A stretch of 41,244 nucleotides of DNA from Lustribacter sp049512335 (lineage in GTDB: Bacteria > Vulcanimicrobiota > Vulcanimicrobiia > Vulcanimicrobiales > Vulcanimicrobiaceae): NCBI GenBank assembly GCA_049512335.1, contig JBEKXE010000021.1, positions 1 to 41,244 on the forward strand. The letters are read 5' to 3'. The notes under the pieces were generated by a model that saw only the letters and a program-made list of their open reading frames with translations, did no database searches and was not told the DNA's origin. Positions 1-8,308 of the stretch are shown here, piece after piece. Every line of letters begins with the position of its first letter. Within the stretch, counting starts at the first letter, position 1. Made by a program: the position numbers and the translations under genes.

Positions 1-58
1 CCCTCGCCATCGACGAAGTACCGCTACGTTGCAACCACTCTGAGGAGGCTCATCGACC

Positions 59-658
59 ATGACGCAACAGAACCCGAACTTCAACACCGCCGAACACGAC
101 TGGCACTCAGCGGAGTACGTCGATGAATGGATCGCTCGCGACGTCACGCGCGCGGAGCGGCCCGGAACGTTGCAAGAAATGCTGGCCATCGCGCCGTTCC
201 CGAAGGACGCGAAGATTCGCGTGCTCGACGTCGGCGGCGGCAACGGCCAAGTCACCGAAGCGGTGCTCAAAGCGTTTCCCAACGCGCAGGTGACGTTACA
301 GGACTACTCCCAGCTGATGCTCGACCGCGCCGCGAAGCGTTTCGCGAAGTACGGCAACCAGGTGACCTACGTGCTCTCCGATTTGTTCGATCCGAAATGG
401 ACGGCGTCGCTGAAGGGCCCGTTCGACATGGCCGTCTCCGGCATCGCGATCCACAACCTGCGCGAGATGGAGCCGATCACTTCCGTCTACGCGGGCATTC
501 GCGGGGTGCTCAAACCGGGCGGCGTATTCTTGAACTGCGATCACTTCGCGGGTTGCGGCGGCATCGCACTGCACGTCGACGCGCTCAAGACCGCCGGCTA
601 CAAGAAAGCCGAAGCGGTGAAGGACGCCAAACCCGGCATCTCGGCCGCGTACAACTAA
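59..658 (+). CDS. Class I SAM-dependent methyltransferase
   Basis: A 199-aa protein with a Rossmann methyltransferase core. Motif I is VLDVGGGNG at residues 55-63, the acidic residue ending strand 2 is D82, and a motif-II-like stretch (DMAVSGIAIHNL) lies at 123-134. It is followed by LKPGGVFLN at 151-159, the usual post-core strand. A strong GAGGAGG ribosome site at 42-48 sits 10 bases before the ATG. The protein is short for the class and has no recognisable extra substrate domain, so the methyl acceptor cannot be named. It converges on the minus-strand binding-protein and Rieske operon, with only 3 bases between the stops, so it is not part of that operon. A small-molecule O- or C-methyltransferase is the most likely role. 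Confidence 0.85.
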   Translation: MTQQNPNFNTAEHDWHSAEYVDEWIARDVTRAERPGTLQEMLAIAPFPKDAKIRVLDVGGGNGQVTEAVLKAFPNAQVTLQDYSQLMLDRAAKRFAKYGNQVTYVLSDLFDPKWTASLKGPFDMAVSGIAIHNLREMEPITSVYAGIRGVLKPGGVFLNCDHFAGCGGIALHVDALKTAGYKKAEAVKDAKPGISAAYN

Positions 659-661
659 GGC

Positions 662-1759
662 TCAGAAACCGAGCAGGTCTTTCACCTTCGCCAACGCCGC
701 TTCGCGGTCGTGGGTGATGAATGCGTAGTCGTAGGCGTCGAAGTACTTCACGCCGGGTTTCACCAAGGAATAACTCGCCATCCAATCCGACGACTTCACG
801 TCGGTGCGCACGCTGCCCGCGAGCAGGGACTTCGCGAAGATGGTCCCGCCCTCGCGGCCGGCGAGCCAGTTGACGAACAGTTTCGCCGCGTTCGGGTGCG
901 GCGCGCGGTTGATCAAGCTGACCAAACTATAGCCGCCGGTGAGGATGCCGGGGCCGTCGCTCGGCTGCGCCGGCGCGATCGGGTAACCGGCCTTGATGAA
1001 CGGCTGCAGCTGGCTGAATTCCGTGCCGACCCACACGCCGTAGGTACCCTCCGCCAGCCACTGCGCGGCTTGGCGCAAGTCGCCGGTGAACACCGGCTGC
1101 TGGTCGACGTAGAGTTTGCGCACGTACTCGGGCCCGAAGTTGATGTAGAAGTAGCTGTTCAAGGTTTGCCCGCTGCCCGAGAGGCGCGGGTCCTTGACCA
1201 GCAGCTTCCCTTTCCATTTGGGATCGAGCAGTGAGCGCCAGGTCGGGATCTCTTGCGGCTTGACGAGCTTGGTGTTGACCGCGACCTCGGCCGCGACGTA
1301 GCGCATGAGGCGCAGAATCGTATGCTGCGGATCGGCGTACCAGACGTGGCCGTCTTGCCAATCCTTCGGGTTGACGGCGTCGGGCTCGATCAGGATCGGC
1401 TCGATGCGGTCGAGCCAGCCGCTGGGCAGAAACGTGACGATCGGCGTGTCGCTGCCGCTGATCAGCACGTCGAGCAAGTACTTCCCCGCGGCGCGTTCGG
1501 CGCGCACGCGCGCACCGGACGGCCCGCCGCCCGAGGCGATGTACGAAACCGAGATGCCATATTTCTTTTGGAACTCGGTCGTGAGCGCTTCCCGAACGGA
1601 GTCGGTCGGCGGCCCGTCGACGACGATCGAGCCTTCCGCTTTGGCCGCCGCGATCAACGCGGCCATCGCGTCGCCGGGGCCGGCGGCGCGGGAGCTGCCT
1701 GCCGGGGTCACGAGCAGCAGTGCAAACGCTAGGAGCGCACCGGTAAGCCGCAAGCGCAT
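662..1759 (-). CDS. ABC transporter periplasmic binding protein, Fe3+/family 1 type
   Basis: A 365-aa secreted protein. The N-terminus has basic residues, a hydrophobic stretch and an alanine-rich end (residues 1 to about 26), a Sec-type signal peptide. The mature part has the layout of iron(III)/putrescine-type solute-binding proteins: EGSIVVDGPP after the signal, then KGKLLVKDPR in the hinge region, and GGYSLVSLINRAPHPNAAKL near the C-terminal lobe. It is the last gene of a minus-strand operon, 15 bases after an NMT1-like binding protein and behind a Rieske oxygenase. The ligand could be a metal or a small organic anion; the family alone does not decide. No permease or ATPase gene is adjacent. 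Confidence 0.82.
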   Translation of the reverse strand: MRLRLTGALLAFALLLVTPAGSSRAAGPGDAMAALIAAAKAEGSIVVDGPPTDSVREALTTEFQKKYGISVSYIASGGGPSGARVRAERAAGKYLLDVLISGSDTPIVTFLPSGWLDRIEPILIEPDAVNPKDWQDGHVWYADPQHTILRLMRYVAAEVAVNTKLVKPQEIPTWRSLLDPKWKGKLLVKDPRLSGSGQTLNSYFYINFGPEYVRKLYVDQQPVFTGDLRQAAQWLAEGTYGVWVGTEFSQLQPFIKAGYPIAPAQPSDGPGILTGGYSLVSLINRAPHPNAAKLFVNWLAGREGGTIFAKSLLAGSVRTDVKSSDWMASYSLVKPGVKYFDAYDYAFITHDREAALAKVKDLLGF

Positions 1760-1774
1760 GCCGATGGAAACGGG

Positions 1775-2713
1775 TCAGGCGCCTCGAGGCGGGTGGTAGA
1801 AGAACTCCTCGGCGGCGATCGGCCTGGCGAGGAGCCCGTACTTCGCGGAAGCGTCGAGGAGCGACTGAAAGTCGCGCGGGATGAGATCCTCGCCGAAGAC
1901 CAACGGCGGCTCGCGGGCGATGACCTCTTGCGGCGCCTTCGTGTACTTGGCGATCAACGGCACGACGTCACGCGGGTGCGTGTTGGCCCAGCGTGCGGTT
2001 TCGCGCATCGCAGTGATGAAGCGGGCGACGAGCTGCGGGTTCGCGTCGGCCCACGCGCGGGTCGTAAACCACGCCGCACTGGAAAAGCGCGCGGCGATGG
2101 CGTCGGTCGTGAGCGCGAGAACGCGATCGTTCTGCTTCGCTGCACTGTAGAACGGCTCGGTGAGAAAGGCCGCATCGATCCGATGCTGGTCGAGCGCGGG
2201 CGCGAGCGAGGCAAACGGCATCTCGACGAACTTGAGCGACTTCGAATCGCCGCCGTGCACGTCGGTCCAGACCATCGGAGCGAGTTGCGTCATGTTCCCC
2301 AGGCCCGGGATGCCGATCGTCTTTCCGTTGAGATCGCGCGCGCTGACGATGGGCGAGTCCCGGGTGACGACGAGGCCGCCGTTGGGGCGATCGACGAGCG
2401 AGAGAGCACCCGGGAAGAGCGCGACGAGCGGAATCCCGCGCTCGATGGCCTGCACCACCGGCAGGATGTTCGAGAAACCGATATCGAGGCTTCCCGAAAC
2501 GACGCCGGCCGTGATCTGTCCCCCGTTGGCGATCGTCTGGACGTCGGCGTTGAGCCCGGCTTTCGTGAAGAAGCCGAGCTCGACGGCGTAGTTGGCCTCC
2601 ATCCCGGTGTCGACCGGAATCGTCGCGATGCGCACGGGCGCGTTCTGCGCGACGGCCCGCTGCGGGGCGACGGCGAGCGCGAGCGATGCGGCGAGGAAGA
2701 GCCGGCGGCGCAT
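1775..2713 (-). CDS. NMT1/SsuA-like periplasmic binding protein
   Basis: A 312-aa secreted binding protein. I chose the ATG at 2713 because MRRRLFLAASLALAVAPQ begins a clean signal peptide; the open frame continues upstream only as antisense of the Rieske gene. The mature part starts with VRIATIPVDTGMEANYAVE, followed by GFFTKAGLNADVQ, the typical start of NMT1/THI5, TauA and SsuA proteins. A KFVEMPF signature and RIDAAFLTEPF follow in the second lobe. Four other proteins in this window share this pattern. The start is 5 bases after the stop of the Rieske gene, so the two are co-transcribed. The ligand is unknown; pairing with an oxygenase suggests an aromatic or organic acid. No cognate permease is visible. 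Confidence 0.85.
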   Translation of the reverse strand: MRRRLFLAASLALAVAPQRAVAQNAPVRIATIPVDTGMEANYAVELGFFTKAGLNADVQTIANGGQITAGVVSGSLDIGFSNILPVVQAIERGIPLVALFPGALSLVDRPNGGLVVTRDSPIVSARDLNGKTIGIPGLGNMTQLAPMVWTDVHGGDSKSLKFVEMPFASLAPALDQHRIDAAFLTEPFYSAAKQNDRVLALTTDAIAARFSSAAWFTTRAWADANPQLVARFITAMRETARWANTHPRDVVPLIAKYTKAPQEVIAREPPLVFGEDLIPRDFQSLLDASAKYGLLARPIAAEEFFYHPPRGA

Positions 2714-2718
2714 CGCGT

Positions 2719-3924
2719 TCAGCCGACCGGTTCTTTGGCGTCGCTCCAAATCGTCTGCGCCTTGAACTCGGCCCATTCCCACGGCAGCGAGCCCGGCATG
2801 AAGGTGATCACGTCGTTCTGCTTCGGATCGCGCACCATCGCGATCGTCGGCTCCTCGCCGCGCTCGACGCGATCGATCTGCTCGAAGAGCATGCGCCGGT
2901 AGAGCACGATTCCGCGGTCCGACGCGCCGAGCACCTCGTGGGTGCGGTCGGCGATGACGCCTTGCGATTCCCACGCGTAGCGGTCCTGCCGGTAGAAGTT
3001 GTCGAGCTTCGCCGTGTAGGTGTCGTAGTTCGGCGGCGATTCTTCGTAGACGTACGGCGTCTGATCGGGGGGAACCGGCGGTGCGCTCCCCAGCGCGTTG
3101 ATCGAGACGTGGAAGATCCGGGTGTGCTCGTCGTCGACCGGAACGCGGAAGTGCAACGTCTCACGCGGCCCCTCCGGAATGCGCAAGATGTTGGGGAAAA
3201 TCAACGGCGGGCGAACCTCGATCTCCGGCGCATCCTCGTACTTGAGGACCTTCTCGATGCCCCAATCGCACGGGCGCCAGTCGTACGAGACGATCTTGCG
3301 GTTGTAGAATTTGCTGACGTTCCGGAACGCTTCGCCGCTTTGCTCGCCCTCGATCTGCGCCATTTGGCCGTGCAGGTAATACGAGTGGATCGAGTCGACC
3401 GTGTTCTCCTGAATTTGCAGCCAGTTGCAATCGTGCTCGGGCATGACGAGAATCCGGCGCGGCCGATCGGTATTGACGAGCACGTCCCAGCGCGGCAGCA
3501 GCGGGGCGCGTGACGGATCGGGGCCCATGTAGACGAAGACGAGTCCGCCGAGCGACTCGACCGGATAGGTGCGGAGGTTGGCCGCCGCCGGCGGCTCCGA
3601 GCTCTCGAACGGACGCTCGATGCAACGGCCGGTGCCGTCGTATTTCCAGCCGTGGTAGCAGCAGCGGATCCCGCCGTCTTCGATGAAGCCGCGAAACAGC
3701 GAAACGTTACGGTGGCTGCACCGCTCGGCCATGCACACCAGCTCGCCGCCGGCGGCCTGATAGAGGAGCAGATCCTCGCCGAGGATGCGAATGCGTTTCT
3801 TCGGGTTCTCCGCGGTGATTTCGGCCGTCGGGCAGAGCACGTGCCAGTATCGCCGCAAGAGCTCGCCGCACGGCGTGCCCGGTCCAACTCTGGTAGCCCG
3901 TTCGTTCTGCTCGGCGGTCAGCAT
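2719..3924 (-). CDS. Rieske non-heme iron oxygenase, terminal oxygenase subunit
   Basis: A 401-aa oxygenase of the phthalate dioxygenase/vanillate demethylase class. The N-terminal Rieske [2Fe-2S] site is C69-x-H71 and C88-x2-H91. The catalytic iron site is in the N174-x2-D177-x2-H180-x4-H185 motif, and a later SDRGI stretch probably holds the distal carboxylate. Such enzymes use electrons from a separate reductase to hydroxylate or O-demethylate aromatic acids. No reductase or ferredoxin is encoded nearby. The ATG at 3924 is preceded by a GGGAAGGA ribosome site. It is the first gene of a three-gene operon with two binding proteins. A second, distantly similar Rieske protein lies at the other end of the window. 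Confidence 0.92.
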   Translation of the reverse strand: MLTAEQNERATRVGPGTPCGELLRRYWHVLCPTAEITAENPKKRIRILGEDLLLYQAAGGELVCMAERCSHRNVSLFRGFIEDGGIRCCYHGWKYDGTGRCIERPFESSEPPAAANLRTYPVESLGGLVFVYMGPDPSRAPLLPRWDVLVNTDRPRRILVMPEHDCNWLQIQENTVDSIHSYYLHGQMAQIEGEQSGEAFRNVSKFYNRKIVSYDWRPCDWGIEKVLKYEDAPEIEVRPPLIFPNILRIPEGPRETLHFRVPVDDEHTRIFHVSINALGSAPPVPPDQTPYVYEESPPNYDTYTAKLDNFYRQDRYAWESQGVIADRTHEVLGASDRGIVLYRRMLFEQIDRVERGEEPTIAMVRDPKQNDVITFMPGSLPWEWAEFKAQTIWSDAKEPVG

Positions 3925-4046
3925 GCGGCGCGGTCCTTCCCTAGACGTAAGACATGCGAAAGCTTCGGGCCGCTCGGATCGCTTCCCCCGAATGTGCCGG
4001 TTTGCGGTCTGCCGAACAACCTAGCTCGGTGCAGAGCGATAGCGGG
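3925..4046. promoter_or_regulatory. Divergent intergenic region between Rieske operon and dCMP deaminase
   Basis: These 122 bases separate two divergent genes and must hold promoters for both. The Rieske ribosome site lies at the left edge. I see no convincing -35/-10 pair and no palindrome like those found elsewhere in the window. The deaminase frame is open upstream to 3954, but the extra N-terminus resembles no known deaminase. Confidence 0.5.
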
Positions 4047-4493
4047 ATGAGCCACGCGCGGCCCGGGTGGGATGACTACTTTCTACAGATCGCGCGTACG
4101 GTCGCGACCCGGGCGACGTGTCCCCGGGCGTCCGTCGGGTGCGTGCTCACCCGCGAGCACCGCATCCTCACCACCGGCTACAACGGGGCGCCGCGCGGGG
4201 TCGCGCACTGTCTCGAGGCCGGATGTCTGGTCGTCCACGACCATTGCCAGCGTGCCGTGCATGCTGAAGCTAATGCCATCGTTCAAGGTGCGCTTCACGG
4301 GGTCGGGTTGTCCGGCGCCACGGCCTACTGCACGCACGAACCGTGCGTCAACTGCTCGAAGCTCCTCATCAGTGCGGGCGTCGTGCGAATCGTCTACGAG
4401 ACGGCCTATCCGGACCCGATCGCGTCGCGTCTCCTGGCCGAAGCAGGCGTGGCGGTCGAGCACGTTCCGGGACCGGCCGTGACGCTCGCGTGA
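4047..4493 (+). CDS. Deoxycytidylate (dCMP) deaminase, ComEB type
   Basis: A 148-aa zinc deaminase that would convert dCMP to dUMP for thymidylate synthesis. The catalytic zinc site is H72-A-E74 with P99-C100-x2-C103. The segment C55...C60...H64...C67 before it matches the structural zinc region of ComEB and phage T4-type dCMP deaminases. GYNGAPRG at 44-51 is the conserved nucleotide-binding stretch. I chose the ATG at 4047 because homology begins at WDDYF directly after it. The stop overlaps the GTG of the next gene (GTGA at 4490-4493), so translation is coupled to the cell-envelope sugar genes. A riboflavin-type deaminase is less likely because the C-terminal domain is missing. Confidence 0.88.
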   Translation: MSHARPGWDDYFLQIARTVATRATCPRASVGCVLTREHRILTTGYNGAPRGVAHCLEAGCLVVHDHCQRAVHAEANAIVQGALHGVGLSGATAYCTHEPCVNCSKLLISAGVVRIVYETAYPDPIASRLLAEAGVAVEHVPGPAVTLA

Positions 4494-5536
4494 CGCCGCT
4501 CGCGCTGCTGCCGATCCTGGGCATCGTCGTCGCGCTCGCCGCGTGCACCGCGGCCTACGCGACGCCGCTCGTCCGGCGTCTCGCCACGCACGTCGGCATG
4601 GTCGACGAGGTGGGCGAGCGCCGAATGCACGAACAGCCGAAGCCGCGCATCGGCGGCATCGCGGTGTTCCTGGGCTTCGCGTTCGCGCTCTTCTCCGTCG
4701 TCGGCTATCTGATCGCGCGCAACCAGCTGCGCGACTTCGACAAGATCCACGACATCATCGGCATGCTTTTCGGCGCGACGCTGATCCTGATGGTCGGCAT
4801 CTGGGACGACATCATGGGGATGCGGCCGCGCAACAAATTCATCGCGCAGATCGTCGTCGCCGGCATCTCGCTGCTCTACGGCTTCGTCATCAAGGACATC
4901 GAGAACCCGTTTGCGCGCGGCAACTACATCCACTTCGCGGTGCCGTGGAACTACGCGCTCTCGCTGGTCTGGTACGTCGGGATGATGAACGCGATCAACT
5001 TCATCGACGGTCTCGACGGCTTGCTCTCGGGCCTCACCGCGATCTCCGGCGCGTCGCTCGCGATCATCGCGGTCGGTCACGGACATCCCGAGCTCGCGCT
5101 GGTGCTGGCCGCGCTGGTCGGCGGCGCGCTCGGCTTCCTGCCGTTCAACTACAACCCGGCCACGATCATCTTGGGCGATTCGGGCGCGCTGTTCATCGGC
5201 TACATCTTCGCCACCGTATCGATCATCGGCACGTCGAAAACCGCGTTCACGATCTCGCTGCTCATTCCGCTGGTCGCGCTGGCGCTGCCGATCCTCGATA
5301 CCGCCGTCACGATCGTGCGCCGCACGTCGATGGGGAAGAAGATCACCGAGGGCGATCGCGGCCATTTCCACCACCAGCTGGTGTTCCGCTTCGGCCTGAA
5401 CGTACGTCAGGCGGTGCTGCTGATCTACGTGCTGTGCGCGGCGCTCGGCATCGTCGCGTTCATGCTCTCGGGCGGCGTCGCGTCGTTGAAACTCGCCCAG
5501 GCCGGGATCTCCGTCATGGCCGGCACGCCGCCATAG
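4490..5536 (+). CDS. Undecaprenyl-phosphate GlcNAc-1-phosphate transferase, WecA/TagO family
   Basis: A 348-aa polytopic membrane enzyme of the MraY/WecA superfamily. It would transfer GlcNAc-1-phosphate from UDP-GlcNAc to undecaprenyl phosphate, starting a cell-surface polysaccharide. Visible motifs are KPRIGG at 51-56, the Mg-binding D106-D107, NAINFIDGLDG at 167-177, ILGDSGA at 227-233 and the C-terminal GHFHHQL histidine motif at 291-297. About ten hydrophobic segments are present. The GTG at 4490 overlaps the deaminase stop, and no ATG fits better. The stop overlaps the GTG of the UDP-GlcNAc 2-epimerase by one base. The HFHHQL motif and the epimerase partner favour the WecA/TagO branch over MraY. 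Confidence 0.92.
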   Translation: MTPLALLPILGIVVALAACTAAYATPLVRRLATHVGMVDEVGERRMHEQPKPRIGGIAVFLGFAFALFSVVGYLIARNQLRDFDKIHDIIGMLFGATLILMVGIWDDIMGMRPRNKFIAQIVVAGISLLYGFVIKDIENPFARGNYIHFAVPWNYALSLVWYVGMMNAINFIDGLDGLLSGLTAISGASLAIIAVGHGHPELALVLAALVGGALGFLPFNYNPATIILGDSGALFIGYIFATVSIIGTSKTAFTISLLIPLVALALPILDTAVTIVRRTSMGKKITEGDRGHFHHQLVFRFGLNVRQAVLLIYVLCAALGIVAFMLSGGVASLKLAQAGISVMAGTPP

Positions 5537-6699
5537 TGCCTGACGCTCCGCTCAAAATCATGGCCGTGATGGGAACGCGGCCGGATACGATCAAGATGGC
5601 GCCGGTCGTGGCGGCGTTGCGCGCGGCGGCACCGGCGGTCGAGACGATCGTCTGCGTCACCGCGCAGCACCGTGAGATGCTCGACGACGTCTTGCGCATC
5701 TTCGACATCGTTCCCGACGTCGATCTCGACATCATGACCAAGACCCAGTCGCTGACCGACGTCACGACGCGCGTGCTGACCAAGATGGAGCCGGTGCTCG
5801 CGCAGTACCGGCCCGACGTCGTGCTCGTGCACGGCGACACCACGACCTCGACCGCCACGGCGCTGGCCGCGTTCTACGCCAAGATCCCGGTCGGTCACGT
5901 CGAGGCCGGTCTGCGCACCGCGACGATCGACGAGCCGTTCCCCGAGGAGCTGAACCGCCGCGTGACCGGCGTGATCGCGCGCTACCACTTCGCGCCGACC
6001 CAACGCGCGAAGGCCAACCTGCTGGCCGAGCGGCTCGACGGCGCCGACGTCATCGTCACCGGGAACACCGTCATCGACGCGTTCCTCGACACGGCCCGCC
6101 GGATCGAACGGCTCCCGGTGCCGCCGGTGCTGGCCGGCCTCGATCCCGCACGCCCGCTGATCTTCGTCACCGCGCACCGTCGCGAGAACCACGACGCGAT
6201 GCCCGCGATCGCTCAGGCCGTCAAGGCGATCGCCGCGTTCGCGCAGCGGCCCCAGATCCTCTGGCCGCTGCACCCCTCCCCGCAGGTGGCCCCGGTGATC
6301 CGCCCGCTGCTGGAGCATGTCGAGGGTATCTACTTGACCGAACCGCTCGACTATGCCACGACGGTGGCGGCGGTCAGCCGCTGCCGCTTCGTCCTGACCG
6401 ATTCGGGCGGGCTCCAAGAGGAAGCGCCGACGCTGGGCAAGCCGGTGCTGGTCATGCGGCGCGAGACCGAGCGCCCCGAGGGCTTGGCCGCCGGCACGCT
6501 GCGGCTGGTCGGGGCCGATCCGGCCGAAATCGTGAACTGGAGCCGGCGGCTACTGGAAGATACCGACGGGGTCTACGCGGCGATGGCCCACGCCTCGAAC
6601 CCCTACGGGGACGGCCATGCTGCCGGGCGGATCGTCGCCTGGCTTCTATGGAAGCTGCGCCGCGGGCCGAAACCGGCCGAGTTCCTGGTCGCCGCCTAG
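5536..6699 (+). CDS. wecB: UDP-N-acetylglucosamine 2-epimerase (non-hydrolysing)
   Basis: A 387-aa GT-B fold enzyme interconverting UDP-GlcNAc and UDP-ManNAc. The N-terminal signature is GTRPDTIKMAP at 13-23, where most homologues have GTRPEAIKMAP. Catalytic positions match WecB: D101 in HGDT, E123 in HVEAGLR, the PEELNR glutamates at 137-138, and H214 in TAHRREN. DSGGLQEEAP near the C-terminus is the UDP-binding loop. The GTG at 5536 shares a base with the preceding TAG; an ATG at 5560 is the alternative and would remove eight residues. Together with the upstream transferase it supplies ManNAc-containing surface polysaccharide or a linkage unit. Confidence 0.95.
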   Translation: MPDAPLKIMAVMGTRPDTIKMAPVVAALRAAAPAVETIVCVTAQHREMLDDVLRIFDIVPDVDLDIMTKTQSLTDVTTRVLTKMEPVLAQYRPDVVLVHGDTTTSTATALAAFYAKIPVGHVEAGLRTATIDEPFPEELNRRVTGVIARYHFAPTQRAKANLLAERLDGADVIVTGNTVIDAFLDTARRIERLPVPPVLAGLDPARPLIFVTAHRRENHDAMPAIAQAVKAIAAFAQRPQILWPLHPSPQVAPVIRPLLEHVEGIYLTEPLDYATTVAAVSRCRFVLTDSGGLQEEAPTLGKPVLVMRRETERPEGLAAGTLRLVGADPAEIVNWSRRLLEDTDGVYAAMAHASNPYGDGHAAGRIVAWLLWKLRRGPKPAEFLVAA

Positions 6700-6701
6700 C
6701 A

Positions 6702-6713
6702 ACCGGGCCCGGT
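6702..6713. repeat. 12-bp perfect palindrome before the ATP synthase operon
   Basis: The sequence ACCGGGCCCGGT is fully self-complementary and lies between the epimerase stop and atpI. With no loop and no following T-run it is not a convincing terminator. It may be a protein-binding site or chance in GC-rich DNA. Confidence 0.35.
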
Positions 6714-6745
6714 GGAATTCATTTCCGTCGGGCGGATGACAAAGG

Positions 6746-7192
6746 ATGAAACCGTCTCCGTCAAAAGTCCAAGAGGGGATGGCCGAAATCGGCGACAATA
6801 CGCAGGGCGCCGAAGCAACGGCCGCAGTTGACGCGTACAACGCGCGAAAGCGGTTGGTCGGGTTCCGGTCGTTCCTGTTACTCGTCCCCGTGGCCGCCGG
6901 GTTGGTGGTGATGCGGGCCCCGATCCTGGGTTTCGACCTGCTGCTTGGGGCTGCGTGCGGCGTGGGTAATATGTGGCTGGTCATGCGCAACAACGAGCGT
7001 CTCCTCGCCGGGCGACGCTCGCGTGGTGTGTACGGCCTGCTCAACCTGGTTCGGATCCTGGGTATCGGTATCGTTCCGGTGTTTTCCGCGGTGACCGGAC
7101 CATGGTGGTCGATGGGTATCGCGCTCGCCGGATTTTTTACGCCGCTCGCCGTCTATGCGGCGGCACTGCGGCAAGAGTATTCAACGGGGTAG
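6746..7192 (+). CDS. atpI: ATP synthase accessory protein I (AtpI-like)
   Basis: A 148-aa protein with a soluble N-terminus of about 38 residues and four predicted membrane segments at roughly 39-58, 61-80, 96-116 and 120-140. AtpI proteins help assemble the c-ring and sit first in atp operons, as here. Sequence conservation in this family is weak, so the call rests on topology and position, 3 bases before atpB. The start could also be the ATG at 6779, behind GAGGGG but with no spacer. The ATG at 6746 has AAAGG just before it. Promoter elements for the operon should lie in 6700-6745, but none is clear. Confidence 0.75.
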   Translation: MKPSPSKVQEGMAEIGDNTQGAEATAAVDAYNARKRLVGFRSFLLLVPVAAGLVVMRAPILGFDLLLGAACGVGNMWLVMRNNERLLAGRRSRGVYGLLNLVRILGIGIVPVFSAVTGPWWSMGIALAGFFTPLAVYAAALRQEYSTG

Positions 7193-7195
7193 TTC

Positions 7196-7972
7196 GTGCA
7201 CGAGAAGATCGGAGAACATCCGCTCTGGACCTGGCCGCTCGTCGGAGCGGTCCACGCCGACACCATCCTCACGACCTGGGTCGTGATGCTGCTGTCGCTC
7301 GCGTTCTTCTATTACCTCGGCGCGTCGTACCGGACGAACCGCGTCAACAAGACGCAAGCGACGTTCGAAGGCATCATCAACTACCTCGCCGATCTGGCCG
7401 TCGGAACGCTAGGGCGCCAGGGCGAGCGGTTCGTGCCGGTGTTCGTGGGGATCTTCATCTTCGTCTGGACGCTCAACCAGTTCGGCCTGCTGCCGTTCAA
7501 ACAGATGAACCTGCCCTTCGGCGGTTCGCCGACGGCCGACCTGAACACGACCGCGGCGCTCGCGCTGTTCGTCTTCTTCGGGATCCAGTACGTTGCGATC
7601 CGCGGCTCCGGCATCAAGGCCTACGGCCACCTCTTCCAACCCTTTTGGCCGCTGTTTCCGATCAATCTGATCGAGGAGATCGCCCGGCCGGTCGTGCTCG
7701 CGATGCGCTTGGCCTTCAACATCCTGGCCGGCGACCTGCTGCTGTTCGTCGTCGCGACGATCATCGCGGCCGACGTCGTGATCGGCCCGGTCAACCTGTC
7801 GCTGGTCGCCACGGTCGTGCCGTTCGGCGTCGAGTTCTTCAATTTTTTCATCGGGACGATCCAAGCGTTCGTCTTCACGCTGCTGACCATCGTGTATCTC
7901 TCCTTGGCCACCCAAGGCCACGACGAGGAAGAACACCACCCCTCGCAGTCCCACGAATTAGTCGGACCCTAG
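7196..7972 (+). CDS. atpB: F1Fo ATP synthase subunit a
   Basis: A 258-aa membrane protein forming the proton half-channels of Fo. The essential arginine is R171 in the segment AMRLAFNILAGD. Most homologues have LRLFGN here, so the conserved FG is replaced by AF. The flanking LIEEIARPV and the late EFFNFFIGTIQAFVF match the last helices of subunit a. The C-terminus is a histidine- and glutamate-rich tail (DEEEHHPSQSH). It starts with GTG 3 bases after atpI. Regulation is presumably by the common operon promoter upstream of atpI. Confidence 0.96.
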   Translation: MHEKIGEHPLWTWPLVGAVHADTILTTWVVMLLSLAFFYYLGASYRTNRVNKTQATFEGIINYLADLAVGTLGRQGERFVPVFVGIFIFVWTLNQFGLLPFKQMNLPFGGSPTADLNTTAALALFVFFGIQYVAIRGSGIKAYGHLFQPFWPLFPINLIEEIARPVVLAMRLAFNILAGDLLLFVVATIIAADVVIGPVNLSLVATVVPFGVEFFNFFIGTIQAFVFTLLTIVYLSLATQGHDEEEHHPSQSHELVGP

Positions 7973-7984
7973 AAAGGTATTGTT

Positions 7985-8272
7985 GTGAGTCCTGAGTCCC
8001 TCATCGTCGCCGTTCTGATCCTCGGCTTCTCGCTGATCGTGTTCGGCGTCGCCATCGGTTCGGCGATCGGCGACGGTATCGTCGCGTCGAAAGCCGTCGA
8101 ATCGATCGCGCGTCAACCCGAAGCGCGTGGCAACATCTTCACGTTCTTCTTCCTCGGCGTCGGCATTCTGGAAGCGTTTCCGATCATCGCGCTGGTCTTG
8201 GGGTTCTATCTGTTCTTCGTCGTCGCCAACGTGCCGAGTCTCGTCGGCACGCTGCTGAAGTCCGTTCACTAA
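7985..8272 (+). CDS. atpE: F1Fo ATP synthase subunit c
   Basis: A 95-aa hairpin of two membrane helices joined by the conserved polar loop ARQPEARG (R43-Q44-P45). The ion-carrying carboxylate is E63 in helix 2 (GILEAFP). Helix 1 carries the glycine motif as GVAIGSAIGDG, with D30 where sodium-type rings have glutamine. This GDG is also found in mycobacterial c subunits. The residue after E63 is alanine rather than serine or threonine, which argues for protons over sodium as the coupling ion. The start is GTG with AAAGG upstream, 12 bases after atpB. Confidence 0.96.
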   Translation: MSPESLIVAVLILGFSLIVFGVAIGSAIGDGIVASKAVESIARQPEARGNIFTFFFLGVGILEAFPIIALVLGFYLFFVVANVPSLVGTLLKSVH

Positions 8273-8308
8273 ACGGCGCTCGACTCTGCCGTGAGACGCA
8301 CACCCTAG

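Noticed and set aside
3..62. A frame open from the left edge that ends in TGA at 60-62, overlapping the methyltransferase ATG (ATGA).
   Set aside because: Only 19 residues are visible and they match nothing I recognise. A different frame ends at 43 just before the ribosome site, so the true upstream gene cannot be decided.
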